Notes: generated from the letters alone by a model not told the origin. A stretch of 64,000 nt of DNA from a bacterium (GCA_016124195.1 WGOE01000012.1:124001-188000); one strand, 5' to 3'. Counted from the stretch's first letter, positions 9,335 through 19,501 are shown. A program made the numbers and translations.

Positions 9335-10783
9335 ATGGAACATCTGGACCAGTCCTTGAACGGGCTTTTCGTCGATCTGCACCGGTCGGGCCATTGGCAC
9401 GACCAGAAGGTCATCTCGGACGCCATCCTTCTGGCGCCGGCCGACCAGATCCTCGCGGCCTATCGCGCGGATCTGGCCAAGGGGCCGGTGGACCTCAAGG
9501 CCTTTTTCGCCCGCTGGTTTCGCCCGGTGGGCGGGGCCGAGGGCTACCGCACCAACCAGACCCACAGCCCGACGGACCATATCGCCGCGATCTGGCCGCA
9601 CCTGACGCGGCCCGCCGACGATCCGGCCGAACGCAGCAGCCGCGTCGCGCTGCCGCATCCCTACGTGGTGGTGGGTGGCCGCTTTCAGGAGGCCTATTAC
9701 TGGGACAGCTACTTCACCCAGCTGGGCCTGCTGCGGTCGGGGCAGTTCGACCTCGTCCGCAACATGCTGGACAATTTCGCCTATGCGATCAAGACGATAG
9801 GCCATATCCCGAACGGCTTTCGCAGCTATTTCCTGACCCGCTCGCAGCCGCCCTTCTTTGCCGCCATGGTGCAGGATTACGGCCGCGCGGTGGGCGATCT
9901 GCGCGGCGCCTATGCGACCTATCTGCCGATGATGCAGGCCGAATACCGCTATTTCATGACCTCGCAGCACAATGTCGGCGGTCTTGCCCGCTATTGGGAC
10001 ACCGAGAACACGCCCCGGGTCGAGATGTATGGCACCGATCTTGCCGCCGAGGGCGAGACGCGCCGCCATCCCGACTATTTCCGCGACCTGCGCGCCGCCT
10101 GTGAAAGCGGCTGGGATTTCTCCGCACGCTGGCTGACCGATCCGGCCGATCTGGGGACGATCCGCACGACGCAGCTTTGGGCCATCGACCTCAACTGCCT
10201 GTTGCTGCGCCATGAAGAGATCCTGGCCCAGGCCACCGGCAAGACCCGCTATGTAACGGCCGCCAACACGCGCCGCGCTGCCATCGGCAAGCGGTTCTTC
10301 GACCGCGAGCGCGGCTATTTCTTCGATGTGCAGATCGCCGATGGCGCGGTGGTGCCCGTGACCACCGCCGCAGGGCTTTATGCGCTTTATGCCGGGGCCG
10401 CCTCGCCCGAACAGGCGCGCCGGTCGGTGGAGTGGATGGAGGCGCATCTCTTGAAGCCGGGCGGGCTCCTGACCTCGGATGTGACCTCGGGGCAGCAATG
10501 GGACGCGCCGAACGGCTGGGCGCCCCTGCAATGGATCGCCATTCAGGGCCTGCGCCGTTACGGCTATGACGATCTGGCCGCGGAGTTGCGCCGCTGCTGG
10601 CTGGCCACCTGCGATGCGGTCTTCGCGGCCTCGGGCAAATTCGTCGAGAAGTACAATGTGCTGGACCCGCTGGCCGCTTCGGGCGGGGGGGAATATGCCC
10701 TGCAGGATGGCTTTGGCTGGACGAACGGTGTTTATCTCGATCTTCTGGCAGAGGAATCCGGGGGCGAAACAGGGCTTGGGTGA
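9335..10783 (+). CDS. alpha,alpha-trehalase (GH37 type)
   Basis: GGRFQEAYYWDSYFTQLGLL, QWDAPNGWAPLQWIAIQGLRRYG trehalase signatures. Confidence 0.9.
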   Translation: MEHLDQSLNGLFVDLHRSGHWHDQKVISDAILLAPADQILAAYRADLAKGPVDLKAFFARWFRPVGGAEGYRTNQTHSPTDHIAAIWPHLTRPADDPAERSSRVALPHPYVVVGGRFQEAYYWDSYFTQLGLLRSGQFDLVRNMLDNFAYAIKTIGHIPNGFRSYFLTRSQPPFFAAMVQDYGRAVGDLRGAYATYLPMMQAEYRYFMTSQHNVGGLARYWDTENTPRVEMYGTDLAAEGETRRHPDYFRDLRAACESGWDFSARWLTDPADLGTIRTTQLWAIDLNCLLLRHEEILAQATGKTRYVTAANTRRAAIGKRFFDRERGYFFDVQIADGAVVPVTTAAGLYALYAGAASPEQARRSVEWMEAHLLKPGGLLTSDVTSGQQWDAPNGWAPLQWIAIQGLRRYGYDDLAAELRRCWLATCDAVFAASGKFVEKYNVLDPLAASGGGEYALQDGFGWTNGVYLDLLAEESGGETGLG

Positions 10784-10822
10784 AGACGGAAGGAAGACGG
10801 AAGGAAGACAGAAGGAAGACGG
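10782..10822 (+). repeat. 11-bp tandem repeat GAAGACRGAAG, about 3.7 copies
   Basis: gaagacggaag gaagacggaag gaagacagaag gaagacgg. Confidence 0.9.
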
Positions 10823-10840
10823 TTTACGTTTGATTTACCG

Positions 10841-10858
10841 TTGGAATATTCGTTCCAA
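10841..10858. promoter_or_regulatory. Putative IolR/RpiR operator GGAA-N6-TTCC upstream of the regulator gene
   Basis: TTGGAATATTCGTTCCAA; core 10843..10856. Confidence 0.6.
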
Positions 10859-10893
10859 ACTGTTAGCTTTCCGCAAACCGGACCGGGAGTGCC

Positions 10894-11748
10894 ATGGACC
10901 AGACCAGCCCCACAGACCCAGCCGCGCCGGATCGGATGGCCGCCACGGCCCCCGCGTCGGTCGAGGAATTTCGCGCGCGCCTGGCGCTGGTGATGGACGA
11001 TCTGCCGCGCCGTCTGCGCCAATGCGCCGACTATATCGCGGCCAACACGGACCGGATCGCGGTTTCCACCGTGGCGGAACTGGCCGCCGGGGCCGACGTG
11101 CCGCCCTCGGCCCTGATGCGGTTTTGCCAGATCCTTGGCTTTTCAGGCTTTTCGGAAATGCAGCGCCTGTTCCGCGAGGCCTATGCCCCCGGCTGGCCCG
11201 ACTATGCAACACGGCTCAAGAACCTCAAGGAGGGCGGGGCCGGCAGCCCATCGGCCCTTTTGGGCGAATTCATCGAGGCCGGGCGCCTGTCGCTGGAGGC
11301 CCTGGCGAAATCGGCCGACGAGGCGGCGCTGGCGCAATGCGTGGCGGTGCTGGCTGCGGCGCAAACCGTCCATGTCATAGGCCTGCGCCGTGCCTTTCCA
11401 GTGGCATGCTATCTGGCTTATGTCTTTGAAAAGATGTCAGTTCCGGCAATGCTGCACGACAGTGTCGGCAAGCTCGATCACCGTTTTGCCCTGCGCCCGG
11501 GCGATGCGGTCCTGGCCATCACCTTCGCGCCTTACTCCGAAGAAACCATCGCGCTCGCCCAGGACGCAAGGACGCGGGGCCTGCCGGTTGTGGCGATGAC
11601 CGACCAGCTGACCTCGCCGCTCGCGCGGTTTTCCGATGCGGTGCTGACCGTGCCCGAGGTGGACTTCGGCGCCTTCCGGTCGCTGTCGGCCACCATCGCC
11701 ATGGCCATCGCCCTGGCGGTCGCCGTGGGCTCCGCGCGGGGCGAGTGA
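10894..11748 (+). CDS. MurR/RpiR family transcriptional regulator (IolR-like)
   Basis: HTH region STVAELAAGADVPPSALMRFCQILGFSGFSEMQRLFREAY plus SIS domain; next to iol genes. Confidence 0.88.
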   Translation: MDQTSPTDPAAPDRMAATAPASVEEFRARLALVMDDLPRRLRQCADYIAANTDRIAVSTVAELAAGADVPPSALMRFCQILGFSGFSEMQRLFREAYAPGWPDYATRLKNLKEGGAGSPSALLGEFIEAGRLSLEALAKSADEAALAQCVAVLAAAQTVHVIGLRRAFPVACYLAYVFEKMSVPAMLHDSVGKLDHRFALRPGDAVLAITFAPYSEETIALAQDARTRGLPVVAMTDQLTSPLARFSDAVLTVPEVDFGAFRSLSATIAMAIALAVAVGSARGE

Positions 11749-11772
11749 AGAATTCGCTTTGCCTTCGCGGAT

Positions 11773-11794
11773 TTTTGGAATAAATATTCCAAAA
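11773..11794. promoter_or_regulatory. Putative IolR/RpiR operator (palindrome) upstream of iolC
   Basis: TTTTGGAATAAATATTCCAAAA, containing GGAA-N6-TTCC at 11777..11790. Confidence 0.7.
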
Positions 11795-11867
11795 GAACGG
11801 GCTGAGTCTGTTGCCCCTTCTGGCCCTCGCCACAGCCCGTCCGGCAGGATTTTGGAGATTTTTGCGC

Positions 11868-13814
11868 ATGATGACCCCCGACAGAACCTCTGCCAAGCCG
11901 CTTGACGTCATCACGATCGGCCGCTCTTCGGTGGACCTTTACGGCGCGCAGGTCGGCGGGCGGCTGGAGGACATGGCCTCGTTCCAGAAATACATCGGCG
12001 GCTCGCCCACCAACATGGCGGCGGGCACGGCGCGTCTGGGGCTGAAATCGGCGCTGATCACGCGTGTCGGCGACGAACACATGGGCCGCTTCATCCGCGA
12101 GGAACTGGCCAAGGAAGGTGTGGACACCCGTGGCGTCAAAACCGACCCCGAACGGCTTACCGCATTGGTTCTGCTGGGAATTCGTGATGACAAGCAATTC
12201 CCGCTGATCTTTTACCGGGAAAACTGCGCCGACATGGCGCTGTGCGAGGACGACATCGACGAGGCTTTCATCGCCGAGGCCCGCGCGGTCGTGGCCACCG
12301 GCACGCACCTGTCGCACCCCAAGACCGAGGCCGCGGTTCTGAAGGCGCTGCGGCTGGCACGCAAGCATGGCGCGCGCACGGCGCTCGACATCGACTACCG
12401 GCCCAACCTCTGGGGTCTGGCCGGCCATGGCGATGGCGAAAGCCGTTTCATCGAAAGCGCAAAAGTCACGGCCAAGCTGCAGGCGACGCTCCATCTCTTT
12501 GACCTGATCGTCGGCACGGAAGAGGAATTCCATATCGCGGGCGGCACGACTGACACGATCGCCGCCCTGCGCGCGGTGCGGGCGGTGTCGAACGCCACTT
12601 TGGTATGCAAACGCGGGCCGATGGGGGCTGCCGCCTTCACCGGCGCCATTCCCGACAGTCTGGACGATGGCCAGACCGGGCCCGGCTTTCCGATCGAGGT
12701 TTTCAACGTGCTTGGCGCCGGGGATGGCTTCATGTCGGGGCTGCTCAAGGGCTGGCTTGATGACGAACCCTGGCCGGTGGCGCTGAAATACGCCAATGTC
12801 TGCGGGGCCTTCGCGGTCAGCCGGCATGGCTGCACCCCGGCCTATCCCTCCTGGCAGGAGATGCAGTTTTTCCTCAAGCGCGGCATCGTGACCAAGGCGC
12901 TGCGCAAGGATCTGGCTTTGGAGCAGGTTCACTGGGCCACCAACCGCCGCAAGCGCTGGACCGAGGTCAAGGCCTTCGCCTATGACCACCGCATCCAGCT
13001 GGAGGAGATGCCAGGGGCCACCCCGGAAAAGATTGCGGCTTTCAAGGAGTTGTGCCTTGATGCCACGCTGGACGTGGCCGAAGGTCGCCCGGGCTTTGGC
13101 CTTTTGTGCGACAGCCGGCTTGGGCGCAGTGCGCTGTACCGCGCGGCCGGGCAGGGGCTGTGGATCGGCCGTCCGGTCGAATGGCCCGCCTCGCGTCCCC
13201 TGACGCTCGAGCCCGAGATCGGCCCCGATTTCGGCGGCCTGTCGGAATGGCCCCTGGAGCATGTGGTCAAGGTGCTCTGCTTCTGCCACCCCGACGACAC
13301 CGAGGCGATGCGCACCGCCCAGGAGGACACCGTCTCGCGGCTTTTTGCCGCCTGCCGTCGCAACCGGCTGGAATTCCTGCTGGAAATCATCCCCTCCAAG
13401 GTCGGCCCTGTCGATGACCTGACCAACGCCAGGCTGATCCAGCGCTGGTATGACATTGGCGTCTTTCCCGACTGGTGGAAGCTCGAGCCGATGCAGACCG
13501 CCGCCGCCTGGGAGGCGACCTGTGCGGCCATCGAGGCGAACGATCCGAATGTGCAGGGCATCGTCATCCTGGGCCTTGGCCAGTCCGAGGCTGAACTGGC
13601 GGCCTCGTTCCGGCTGGCGGCGCCCTTCCCGCTGGTGAAGGGCTTTGCCGTCGGCCGCACGATCCACGCCGATGTGGGGCGCGACTGGATGGCCGGACGT
13701 CTGGACGATGCAACCGCGGTCGCCACGATGGCCGCGAATTTCCGCCGCTTGGTCGGCTATTGGGACGAGGCCCGCGCGTCTGTGCAAGACCCGGGCAAGG
13801 GAGAACTGGCATGA
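11868..13814 (+). CDS. iolC: 5-dehydro-2-deoxygluconokinase with C-terminal DUF2090 (aldolase-like) domain
   Basis: N-terminal PfkB kinase (DVITIGRSSVDLYGAQVGG, NVLGAGDGFMSGLL) followed by a long DUF2090-like domain. Confidence 0.9.
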   Translation: MMTPDRTSAKPLDVITIGRSSVDLYGAQVGGRLEDMASFQKYIGGSPTNMAAGTARLGLKSALITRVGDEHMGRFIREELAKEGVDTRGVKTDPERLTALVLLGIRDDKQFPLIFYRENCADMALCEDDIDEAFIAEARAVVATGTHLSHPKTEAAVLKALRLARKHGARTALDIDYRPNLWGLAGHGDGESRFIESAKVTAKLQATLHLFDLIVGTEEEFHIAGGTTDTIAALRAVRAVSNATLVCKRGPMGAAAFTGAIPDSLDDGQTGPGFPIEVFNVLGAGDGFMSGLLKGWLDDEPWPVALKYANVCGAFAVSRHGCTPAYPSWQEMQFFLKRGIVTKALRKDLALEQVHWATNRRKRWTEVKAFAYDHRIQLEEMPGATPEKIAAFKELCLDATLDVAEGRPGFGLLCDSRLGRSALYRAAGQGLWIGRPVEWPASRPLTLEPEIGPDFGGLSEWPLEHVVKVLCFCHPDDTEAMRTAQEDTVSRLFAACRRNRLEFLLEIIPSKVGPVDDLTNARLIQRWYDIGVFPDWWKLEPMQTAAAWEATCAAIEANDPNVQGIVILGLGQSEAELAASFRLAAPFPLVKGFAVGRTIHADVGRDWMAGRLDDATAVATMAANFRRLVGYWDEARASVQDPGKGELA

Positions 13815-15637
13815 GCACGATCAGACTGACGGCCGCGCAGGCGATGGTCAAATGGCTTTCGGTTCAGATGACCGAAGACGGAGAGCGGTTCATCGAGGGC
13901 GTCTGGGCCATCTTTGGCCACGGCAATGTGGCGGGTCTGGGCGAGGCTCTGCAGGGCATCGGGGCGGCCCTGCCGACCTGGCGCGGGCAGAACGAACAGA
14001 CCATGGCGCATACCGCGATCGCCTATGCCAAGACGATGAAGCGGCGCCGTGCGATGGCCGTGACCTCGTCGATCGGGCCGGGCGCCTTGAACATGGTCAC
14101 GGCGGCGGCACTGGCCCATGTCAACCGCATCCCGGTGCTCTTGATCCCCGGCGATGTCTTTGCCAACCGCGCCCCGGACCCGGTGCTGCAACAGGTCGAG
14201 GATTTCGACGACGGCACGGTCAGCGCCAATGACTGCTTCCGCCCGGTCAGCCGCTATTACGACCGGATCGCGCGGCCCGAACATATCCTGACCGCCCTGC
14301 CGCGCGCCCTGCGGGTGATGACCGACCCCGCCAACTGCGGCCCGGTGACGCTCGCCTTCTGCCAGGACGTTCAGGCCGAGGCCTATGACTACCCCGAAGC
14401 CTTTTTCGAGCCGCGCACCTGGTACGTCGCGCGCCCCGAACCCGATGCCCGCGAACTCGCCGCCGCCGTGGCCGCGATCCGGGCCGCGCAAAGGCCGCTG
14501 ATCGTGGCCGGCGGCGGAGTGATCTATTCCGGGGCCGAGGCGGCCTTGCTGAACTTTGCCCGCAGCCACAACATTCCGCTGGTCGAAACGCAGGCCGGCA
14601 AGGGCGCGGTGGACTGGGAGGAGGCGCTGCATTTCGGCACTCTGGGCGTTACCGGCACGGACTGCGGCAACAAGGCAGCCGCCGAGGCGGATCTGGTGAT
14701 CGGCGTCGGCACCCGCTATTCCGATTTCACCACGGGCTCGTGGAGCGTTTTTGCCGCGCCGGGCCGCAAGATGCTGTCGATCAACGTGCATGGCTATGAT
14801 GCGGCCAAGCGCGGGGCGATGGGGCTGGTCTCGGACGCCCGGGTGGCGCTGGAAAAGATCGGCGCGGCCCTGGGCGGCCATCGCTTCGCCGATCCAGATT
14901 TCGCGTCCCGCAGCGCCTGGTATGCCACCGTGGACGGCCTGATCGCCCCGCCGGCGGGCAATGACCTGCCAAGCGATGCCCAGGTGATCGGCGCCGTGCA
15001 GCGCAACATCGGCAAGGGCTCGGTCGTCATGAGTGCTGCCGGCTCCATGCCGGGTGCGCTGCACACGCTCTTGCGCAACGCCACCGGCGGCTATCACATG
15101 GAATACGGCTTTTCCTGCATGGGCTACGAGATTGCCGGCGCCATGGGGGTCAAGATGGCGCGCCCTGACGCGGATGTGGTCTGCATGGTGGGCGACGGGT
15201 CCTACATGATGGCCAACAGCGAGCTTGCGACGGCGGTGATGATGGCCTTGCCCTTCACGGTGGTCCTGACCGACAACCGCGGCTTTGGCTGCATCAACCG
15301 GCTGCAGAAGGCGACCGGCGGCGCGCCTTTCAACAACCTCCTGAAGGATGCCTACCACGTCAACGAGCCCGACATCGACTTTGTCGCCCATGCCGGCTCG
15401 ATGGGGGCGCATGTAGTCAAGGCGGGCTCGATTGCCGAACTGGAGGCCGCGATGCGGGCGGCCAAGGGTGCGAAGATCCCCACCGTGATCGTGATCGACA
15501 GCGACCCGATGCGAGGCACCGGGGCGGGCGGCTCATGGTGGGAGGTGGCGGTGCCTGAAGTCTCGGCCCGCAGCGAGGTGCAGGCGGCGCGCAAGAATTA
15601 TGAGGCCGGCAAGGTCCGGCAGCCTCTGGTGAACTGA
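13811..15637 (+). CDS. iolD: 3D-(3,5/4)-trihydroxycyclohexane-1,2-dione hydrolase
   Basis: TPP enzyme with VSLMVGDGSY-type motif (VCMVGDGSYMMANSELATA); STIRLTAAQAMVKWLSVQ N-terminus; ATGA overlap with iolC. Confidence 0.92.
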   Translation: MSTIRLTAAQAMVKWLSVQMTEDGERFIEGVWAIFGHGNVAGLGEALQGIGAALPTWRGQNEQTMAHTAIAYAKTMKRRRAMAVTSSIGPGALNMVTAAALAHVNRIPVLLIPGDVFANRAPDPVLQQVEDFDDGTVSANDCFRPVSRYYDRIARPEHILTALPRALRVMTDPANCGPVTLAFCQDVQAEAYDYPEAFFEPRTWYVARPEPDARELAAAVAAIRAAQRPLIVAGGGVIYSGAEAALLNFARSHNIPLVETQAGKGAVDWEEALHFGTLGVTGTDCGNKAAAEADLVIGVGTRYSDFTTGSWSVFAAPGRKMLSINVHGYDAAKRGAMGLVSDARVALEKIGAALGGHRFADPDFASRSAWYATVDGLIAPPAGNDLPSDAQVIGAVQRNIGKGSVVMSAAGSMPGALHTLLRNATGGYHMEYGFSCMGYEIAGAMGVKMARPDADVVCMVGDGSYMMANSELATAVMMALPFTVVLTDNRGFGCINRLQKATGGAPFNNLLKDAYHVNEPDIDFVAHAGSMGAHVVKAGSIAELEAAMRAAKGAKIPTVIVIDSDPMRGTGAGGSWWEVAVPEVSARSEVQAARKNYEAGKVRQPLVN

Positions 15638-15723
15638 CGGGGCGGGTCCTGCGGCACGGCTTCACCCCCCGACCGGGCGGCGGGCCGTGCTGGCGTATTT
15701 GAACCTGGATGAAAGGGAAAGAC

Positions 15724-16539
15724 ATGGCCGATCTGCTGCGCAAGCCCAAGGGCAGCCATGGCAAGGTGCATGACATCACGGCCGAGGATGCCGGCTGGGG
15801 CTATGTCGGTTTCGGCCTTTACCGGCTTGAGCCCGGCGCGCGCGCTGCCGAGGCGACCGGCGACCGCGAGGTGATTCTGGTTCTGGTCGAAGGCAAGGCG
15901 CGCATCACCGGCGCGGGGCAGGACTGGGGCGAGATGGGCGATCGGATGAATGTCTTTGAGAAGACGCCGCCGCATTGCCTCTACCTGCCCGGTGGCGTCA
16001 CCTGGGAGGCCCATGCCACCACCGCCTGCACCCTGGCCGTCTGCACGGCGCCCGCGGTCGGCGCCTATCCGGCGCGCCGGCTGGGGCCGGAGGGCATCTC
16101 GATGCTGCCGCGCGGCACCGGCGCCAACACGCGCTTTGTCAACAACATCGCGATGGAGGCGCGCGACGTGGCAGGCTCGCTTCTGGTGACAGAGGTCTTC
16201 ACGCCGCAGGGCAACTGGTCCTCCTATCCCAGCCACCGGCACGACGAGGATGATTTCCCCCGCATGACCTATCTGGAGGAAACCTATTACATGCGGCTCA
16301 ACCCGGCCCAGGGCTTCGGCATCCAGCGCGTCTATACCGAGGATGGCAGTCTGGACGAGACCATGACCGTCAAGAACCATGACGTGACGCTGGTGCCCCG
16401 CGGCCACCATCCCTGCGGCGCGCCCTATGGCTACGAGATGTACTACCTCAACGTCATGGCCGGCCCGATCCGCAAATGGCGCTTTGCCAATGACCCGGAT
16501 CACGACTGGATCTATCGGCGCGACAACCCGACGGCCTGA
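15724..16539 (+). CDS. iolB: 5-deoxy-glucuronate isomerase
   Basis: NWSSYPSHRHDEDDFPRMTYLEETYYMRLNPAQGFGIQRVY; DHDWIYRRDNPTA. Confidence 0.92.
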   Translation: MADLLRKPKGSHGKVHDITAEDAGWGYVGFGLYRLEPGARAAEATGDREVILVLVEGKARITGAGQDWGEMGDRMNVFEKTPPHCLYLPGGVTWEAHATTACTLAVCTAPAVGAYPARRLGPEGISMLPRGTGANTRFVNNIAMEARDVAGSLLVTEVFTPQGNWSSYPSHRHDEDDFPRMTYLEETYYMRLNPAQGFGIQRVYTEDGSLDETMTVKNHDVTLVPRGHHPCGAPYGYEMYYLNVMAGPIRKWRFANDPDHDWIYRRDNPTA

Positions 16540-16626
16540 TACCCCGCGCAACAAGGCCCCGCGCAACAAGGCGGCGGGCCGCCTGCGCCGTAATTCCTGC
16601 AAAAACACTAACAGGGGTGTGGGGTG

Positions 16627-16651
16627 GGCTGGGGGTGTGAAGCCCCCAGCC
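16627..16651. terminator. Perfect 9-bp stem hairpin between convergent iolB and kup
   Basis: GGCTGGGGG-TGTGAAG-CCCCCAGCC; no strong U tract. Confidence 0.5.
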
Positions 16652-16674
16652 GGGTCCGCCATGCGCCAGCGGCT

Positions 16675-18624
16675 TCAGATCGCCATCTGCTGGCCCATCT
16701 CGACCACGCGGTTCGACGGCAGGCAATAGAAGGCCGTCGCATCCGCCGCCGATTTCGACAGGCCGATGAAGAGCTTCTCCTGCCAGAACGGCAGCCCCTG
16801 ATGGCGGGCTGACCGGAAGGTGCGCCGGTTGAGAAAGAAGCTCGTCGTCATGATGTCGAACTTCTCGCCCCGCTTGCGTGCCAGGGACAGGGCGCGCGGC
16901 ACGTTCGGCGTCTCCATATAGCCGAAGGTCATGATGACGCGGAGGAAGTTCTCGGACAGCCGCTCCATCGTGATGCGCTTTTCGTCCGACACGGTGGGCG
17001 TGTTGGCCACCATCACCGTCACGATGAAGTTCTGGCTGTGCAGCACGCGGTTGTGCTTGAGGTTGTGCAGCAGGGCCGAGGGCGCGATGTTGGGATCCTG
17101 GGTCAGGAAGACCGCCGTCCCGGGCACGCAGATCGGCTGCGACTTGCCCAGCATGGCGATCAGCTTGACCAGCGAGATCGCCGAATCCGACACCTTGCGC
17201 TTGACATGGGCGGTGCCGCGCACCCAGGACCAGATCAGCATGCACATCGATGTCGCAATCATCACGGGCACATAGCCGCCCTCGATCAGCTTCATCATAT
17301 TGGCGGCGAGGAACATCAGCTCCACCGCCAGAATCGGTGCGATGATGCCGATCACCACCGGCAGCGGCCATTTCCACGCCCGGATGAACAGCACGAAGGA
17401 CAGGATCGAGGTGATCACCATGTCGCCGGTCACCGCAATCCCATAGGCCGAGGCCAGCCGGGTCGAGGATTCGAAGGCCAGCACCAGACAGATCACCGCG
17501 ATCAGCAGGATGATGTTGACCTTGGGCATGTAGATCTGGCCGTGCTGGGTTTCCGAGGTGTGGCGAATCTCCAGCCTGGGCAGCAGGCCCATCTGCACCG
17601 CCTGCTGCATCATCGAGAAGGCGCCCGAGATGACGGCCTGGCTTGCGATCACGGTGGCGGCGGTGGCCAGCACAACCAGCGGCAGCAACAGCGCCTTGGG
17701 AGCCATCAGGAAGAAGGGGTCGATGGCGGCCTCGGGATGGTTCAGCACGAAGGACCCCTGGCCAAGGTAGCTGATCGCCAAAGCCGGGAACACCAGCACC
17801 GCCCAGGCGATGCGGATCGGGCGGCGGCCGAAATGGCCCATGTCGGCATAAAGCGCCTCGCCCCCGGTGACGGCCAGAAAGACCGAACCCAGCACGAAGA
17901 ACGACCCCAGCCGGTGCCGGGCGAGGAAGGACAGCGCGTGCCAGGGGTTCAGCGCCACCAGAATCTCGGAATTGTCGCCCAGATGCATCAGGCCCATCGC
18001 GGCCATCGACAGGAACCACAAGACCATGATCGGCCCGAACAGGATCGCGACCCGTTCGGTCCCCTGGGCCTGAAACAGGAACAGCGCGATGATGATGCCC
18101 AGCGTGGCGGGCACGACATAGGGGCTGAAGCTCGGGGCCACCAGCGCCATGCCCTCGACCGCCGACAGCACCGACATGGCCGGCGTGATCATCGCATCGC
18201 CGAAGAAAAGCGAGATCCCCACGACCCCGATCGCAATCAGCCAGCCGGGCCGCTTTTTCAGCGCCTGCTGCACCAGCGCCACCAGCGACAGCGTGCCGCC
18301 TTCGCCCCGGTTGTCGGCGCGCATGACCAAGAGCACGTATTTGATCGTCACGATCAGGACCAGGGTCCACAGGAGAAGCGAGACGATTCCCACGACCTCT
18401 TCGGGCGCCTTGCCGTCCCAACCCGCGCTGTGCAGCGACTCGCGCAGGGCATAAAGCGGCGAGGTGCCGATATCGCCATAGACCACGCCGATGCAGCCCA
18501 GCACCAGTTTCCACAGCTTCTGCGGCTGGCCGTGGCCTTCATCGTGGACGGGGGCGGCGGTTGGTTTCGGCAGGGAATCGCTCGCAGCAGATTCCGGTAC
18601 GCCTGATGTGCTTTGTTCGCTCAT
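16675..18624 (-). CDS. kup: KUP family potassium transporter
   Basis: LVLGCIGVVYGDIGTSPLYALRESL; FFGDAMITPAMSVLSAVEG. Confidence 0.95.
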   Translation of the reverse strand: MSEQSTSGVPESAASDSLPKPTAAPVHDEGHGQPQKLWKLVLGCIGVVYGDIGTSPLYALRESLHSAGWDGKAPEEVVGIVSLLLWTLVLIVTIKYVLLVMRADNRGEGGTLSLVALVQQALKKRPGWLIAIGVVGISLFFGDAMITPAMSVLSAVEGMALVAPSFSPYVVPATLGIIIALFLFQAQGTERVAILFGPIMVLWFLSMAAMGLMHLGDNSEILVALNPWHALSFLARHRLGSFFVLGSVFLAVTGGEALYADMGHFGRRPIRIAWAVLVFPALAISYLGQGSFVLNHPEAAIDPFFLMAPKALLLPLVVLATAATVIASQAVISGAFSMMQQAVQMGLLPRLEIRHTSETQHGQIYMPKVNIILLIAVICLVLAFESSTRLASAYGIAVTGDMVITSILSFVLFIRAWKWPLPVVIGIIAPILAVELMFLAANMMKLIEGGYVPVMIATSMCMLIWSWVRGTAHVKRKVSDSAISLVKLIAMLGKSQPICVPGTAVFLTQDPNIAPSALLHNLKHNRVLHSQNFIVTVMVANTPTVSDEKRITMERLSENFLRVIMTFGYMETPNVPRALSLARKRGEKFDIMTTSFFLNRRTFRSARHQGLPFWQEKLFIGLSKSAADATAFYCLPSNRVVEMGQQMAI

Positions 18625-18784
18625 GACCTATGGCCGTGGACCCATTTGAGCCGGCTAGCTACACCCGTCCCGTGGCCACGTCCAGCGATGCCTTTCACCC
18701 TCGCGTGAAGCGGCAGTGATCTGCCGGGGTCTTGCACGATGCGATGGGGGATTGACACGAGGTTGTTCCGGGGCCGGCCGCGGC

Positions 18785-19393
18785 TCAGGCGGGGGTCAGG
18801 AGACGGCGGAACATGTGGTCCAAAAACGTGCCGGCCTCGGCGAAGGGGTCGTGGCCCGGGCCCAGGACCGCGCGGACCTGAACGTCGAAATCGGCATAGT
18901 GCTGGGTCAGCGACCAGACCGAAAAGATCAGGTGGACCGGATGCAGGCGGGCAATGCGGCCCTCGTCCATCCAGCGCAGAAGGAGGGCGGCCTTTTCATC
19001 GACAAGGGCCTTCAGCGGGCCCTCGATGTCGGGCATCAGATGCGGCGCGCCTTGCAGGATCTCATTGGCGAAGAGCCGGCTTTCGCGGGGAAAGTCGCGC
19101 GACAGTTCCAGCTTGCGGTGGACATAGGCCAGAACCTCCTCGATCGGGTCGCCGTCCGGGTTCATATGGGCCAGAGGGTCGAGCCAGGTCTGCAAAAGCT
19201 GTTCCAGGAGGCTCAGATAGACCGCGTCCTTGGATGGGAAATAATACAGCAGATTGGGCTTGGACAGGCCGGCGACCTCGGCGATCTGGTCCAGTGTGGC
19301 GCCGCGAAAGCCGTGCTGGGCAAAGACATCCAGCCCCGCTTCAAGAATGGCGCGCGAGTTGCGTTCCTGGATGCGTGTCCTGGGCTTGAGCAT
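18785..19393 (-). CDS. TetR family regulator, RutR-like (paralogue 1)
   Basis: RNSRAILEAGLDVFAQHGFRGATLDQIAEVAGLSKPNLLYYFPSKDAVY. Confidence 0.88.
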   Translation of the reverse strand: MLKPRTRIQERNSRAILEAGLDVFAQHGFRGATLDQIAEVAGLSKPNLLYYFPSKDAVYLSLLEQLLQTWLDPLAHMNPDGDPIEEVLAYVHRKLELSRDFPRESRLFANEILQGAPHLMPDIEGPLKALVDEKAALLLRWMDEGRIARLHPVHLIFSVWSLTQHYADFDVQVRAVLGPGHDPFAEAGTFLDHMFRRLLTPA

Positions 19394-19501
19394 CGGATGT
19401 CCTGATCTGTCTTGCCGTCGGCGCAGAGTTCCGCAAAACTCGGGCGGATGCAAATGTGAATGTGGCCGGGTGCTGGATGGTCCGCTCCGACCCTGCGGAG
19501 G

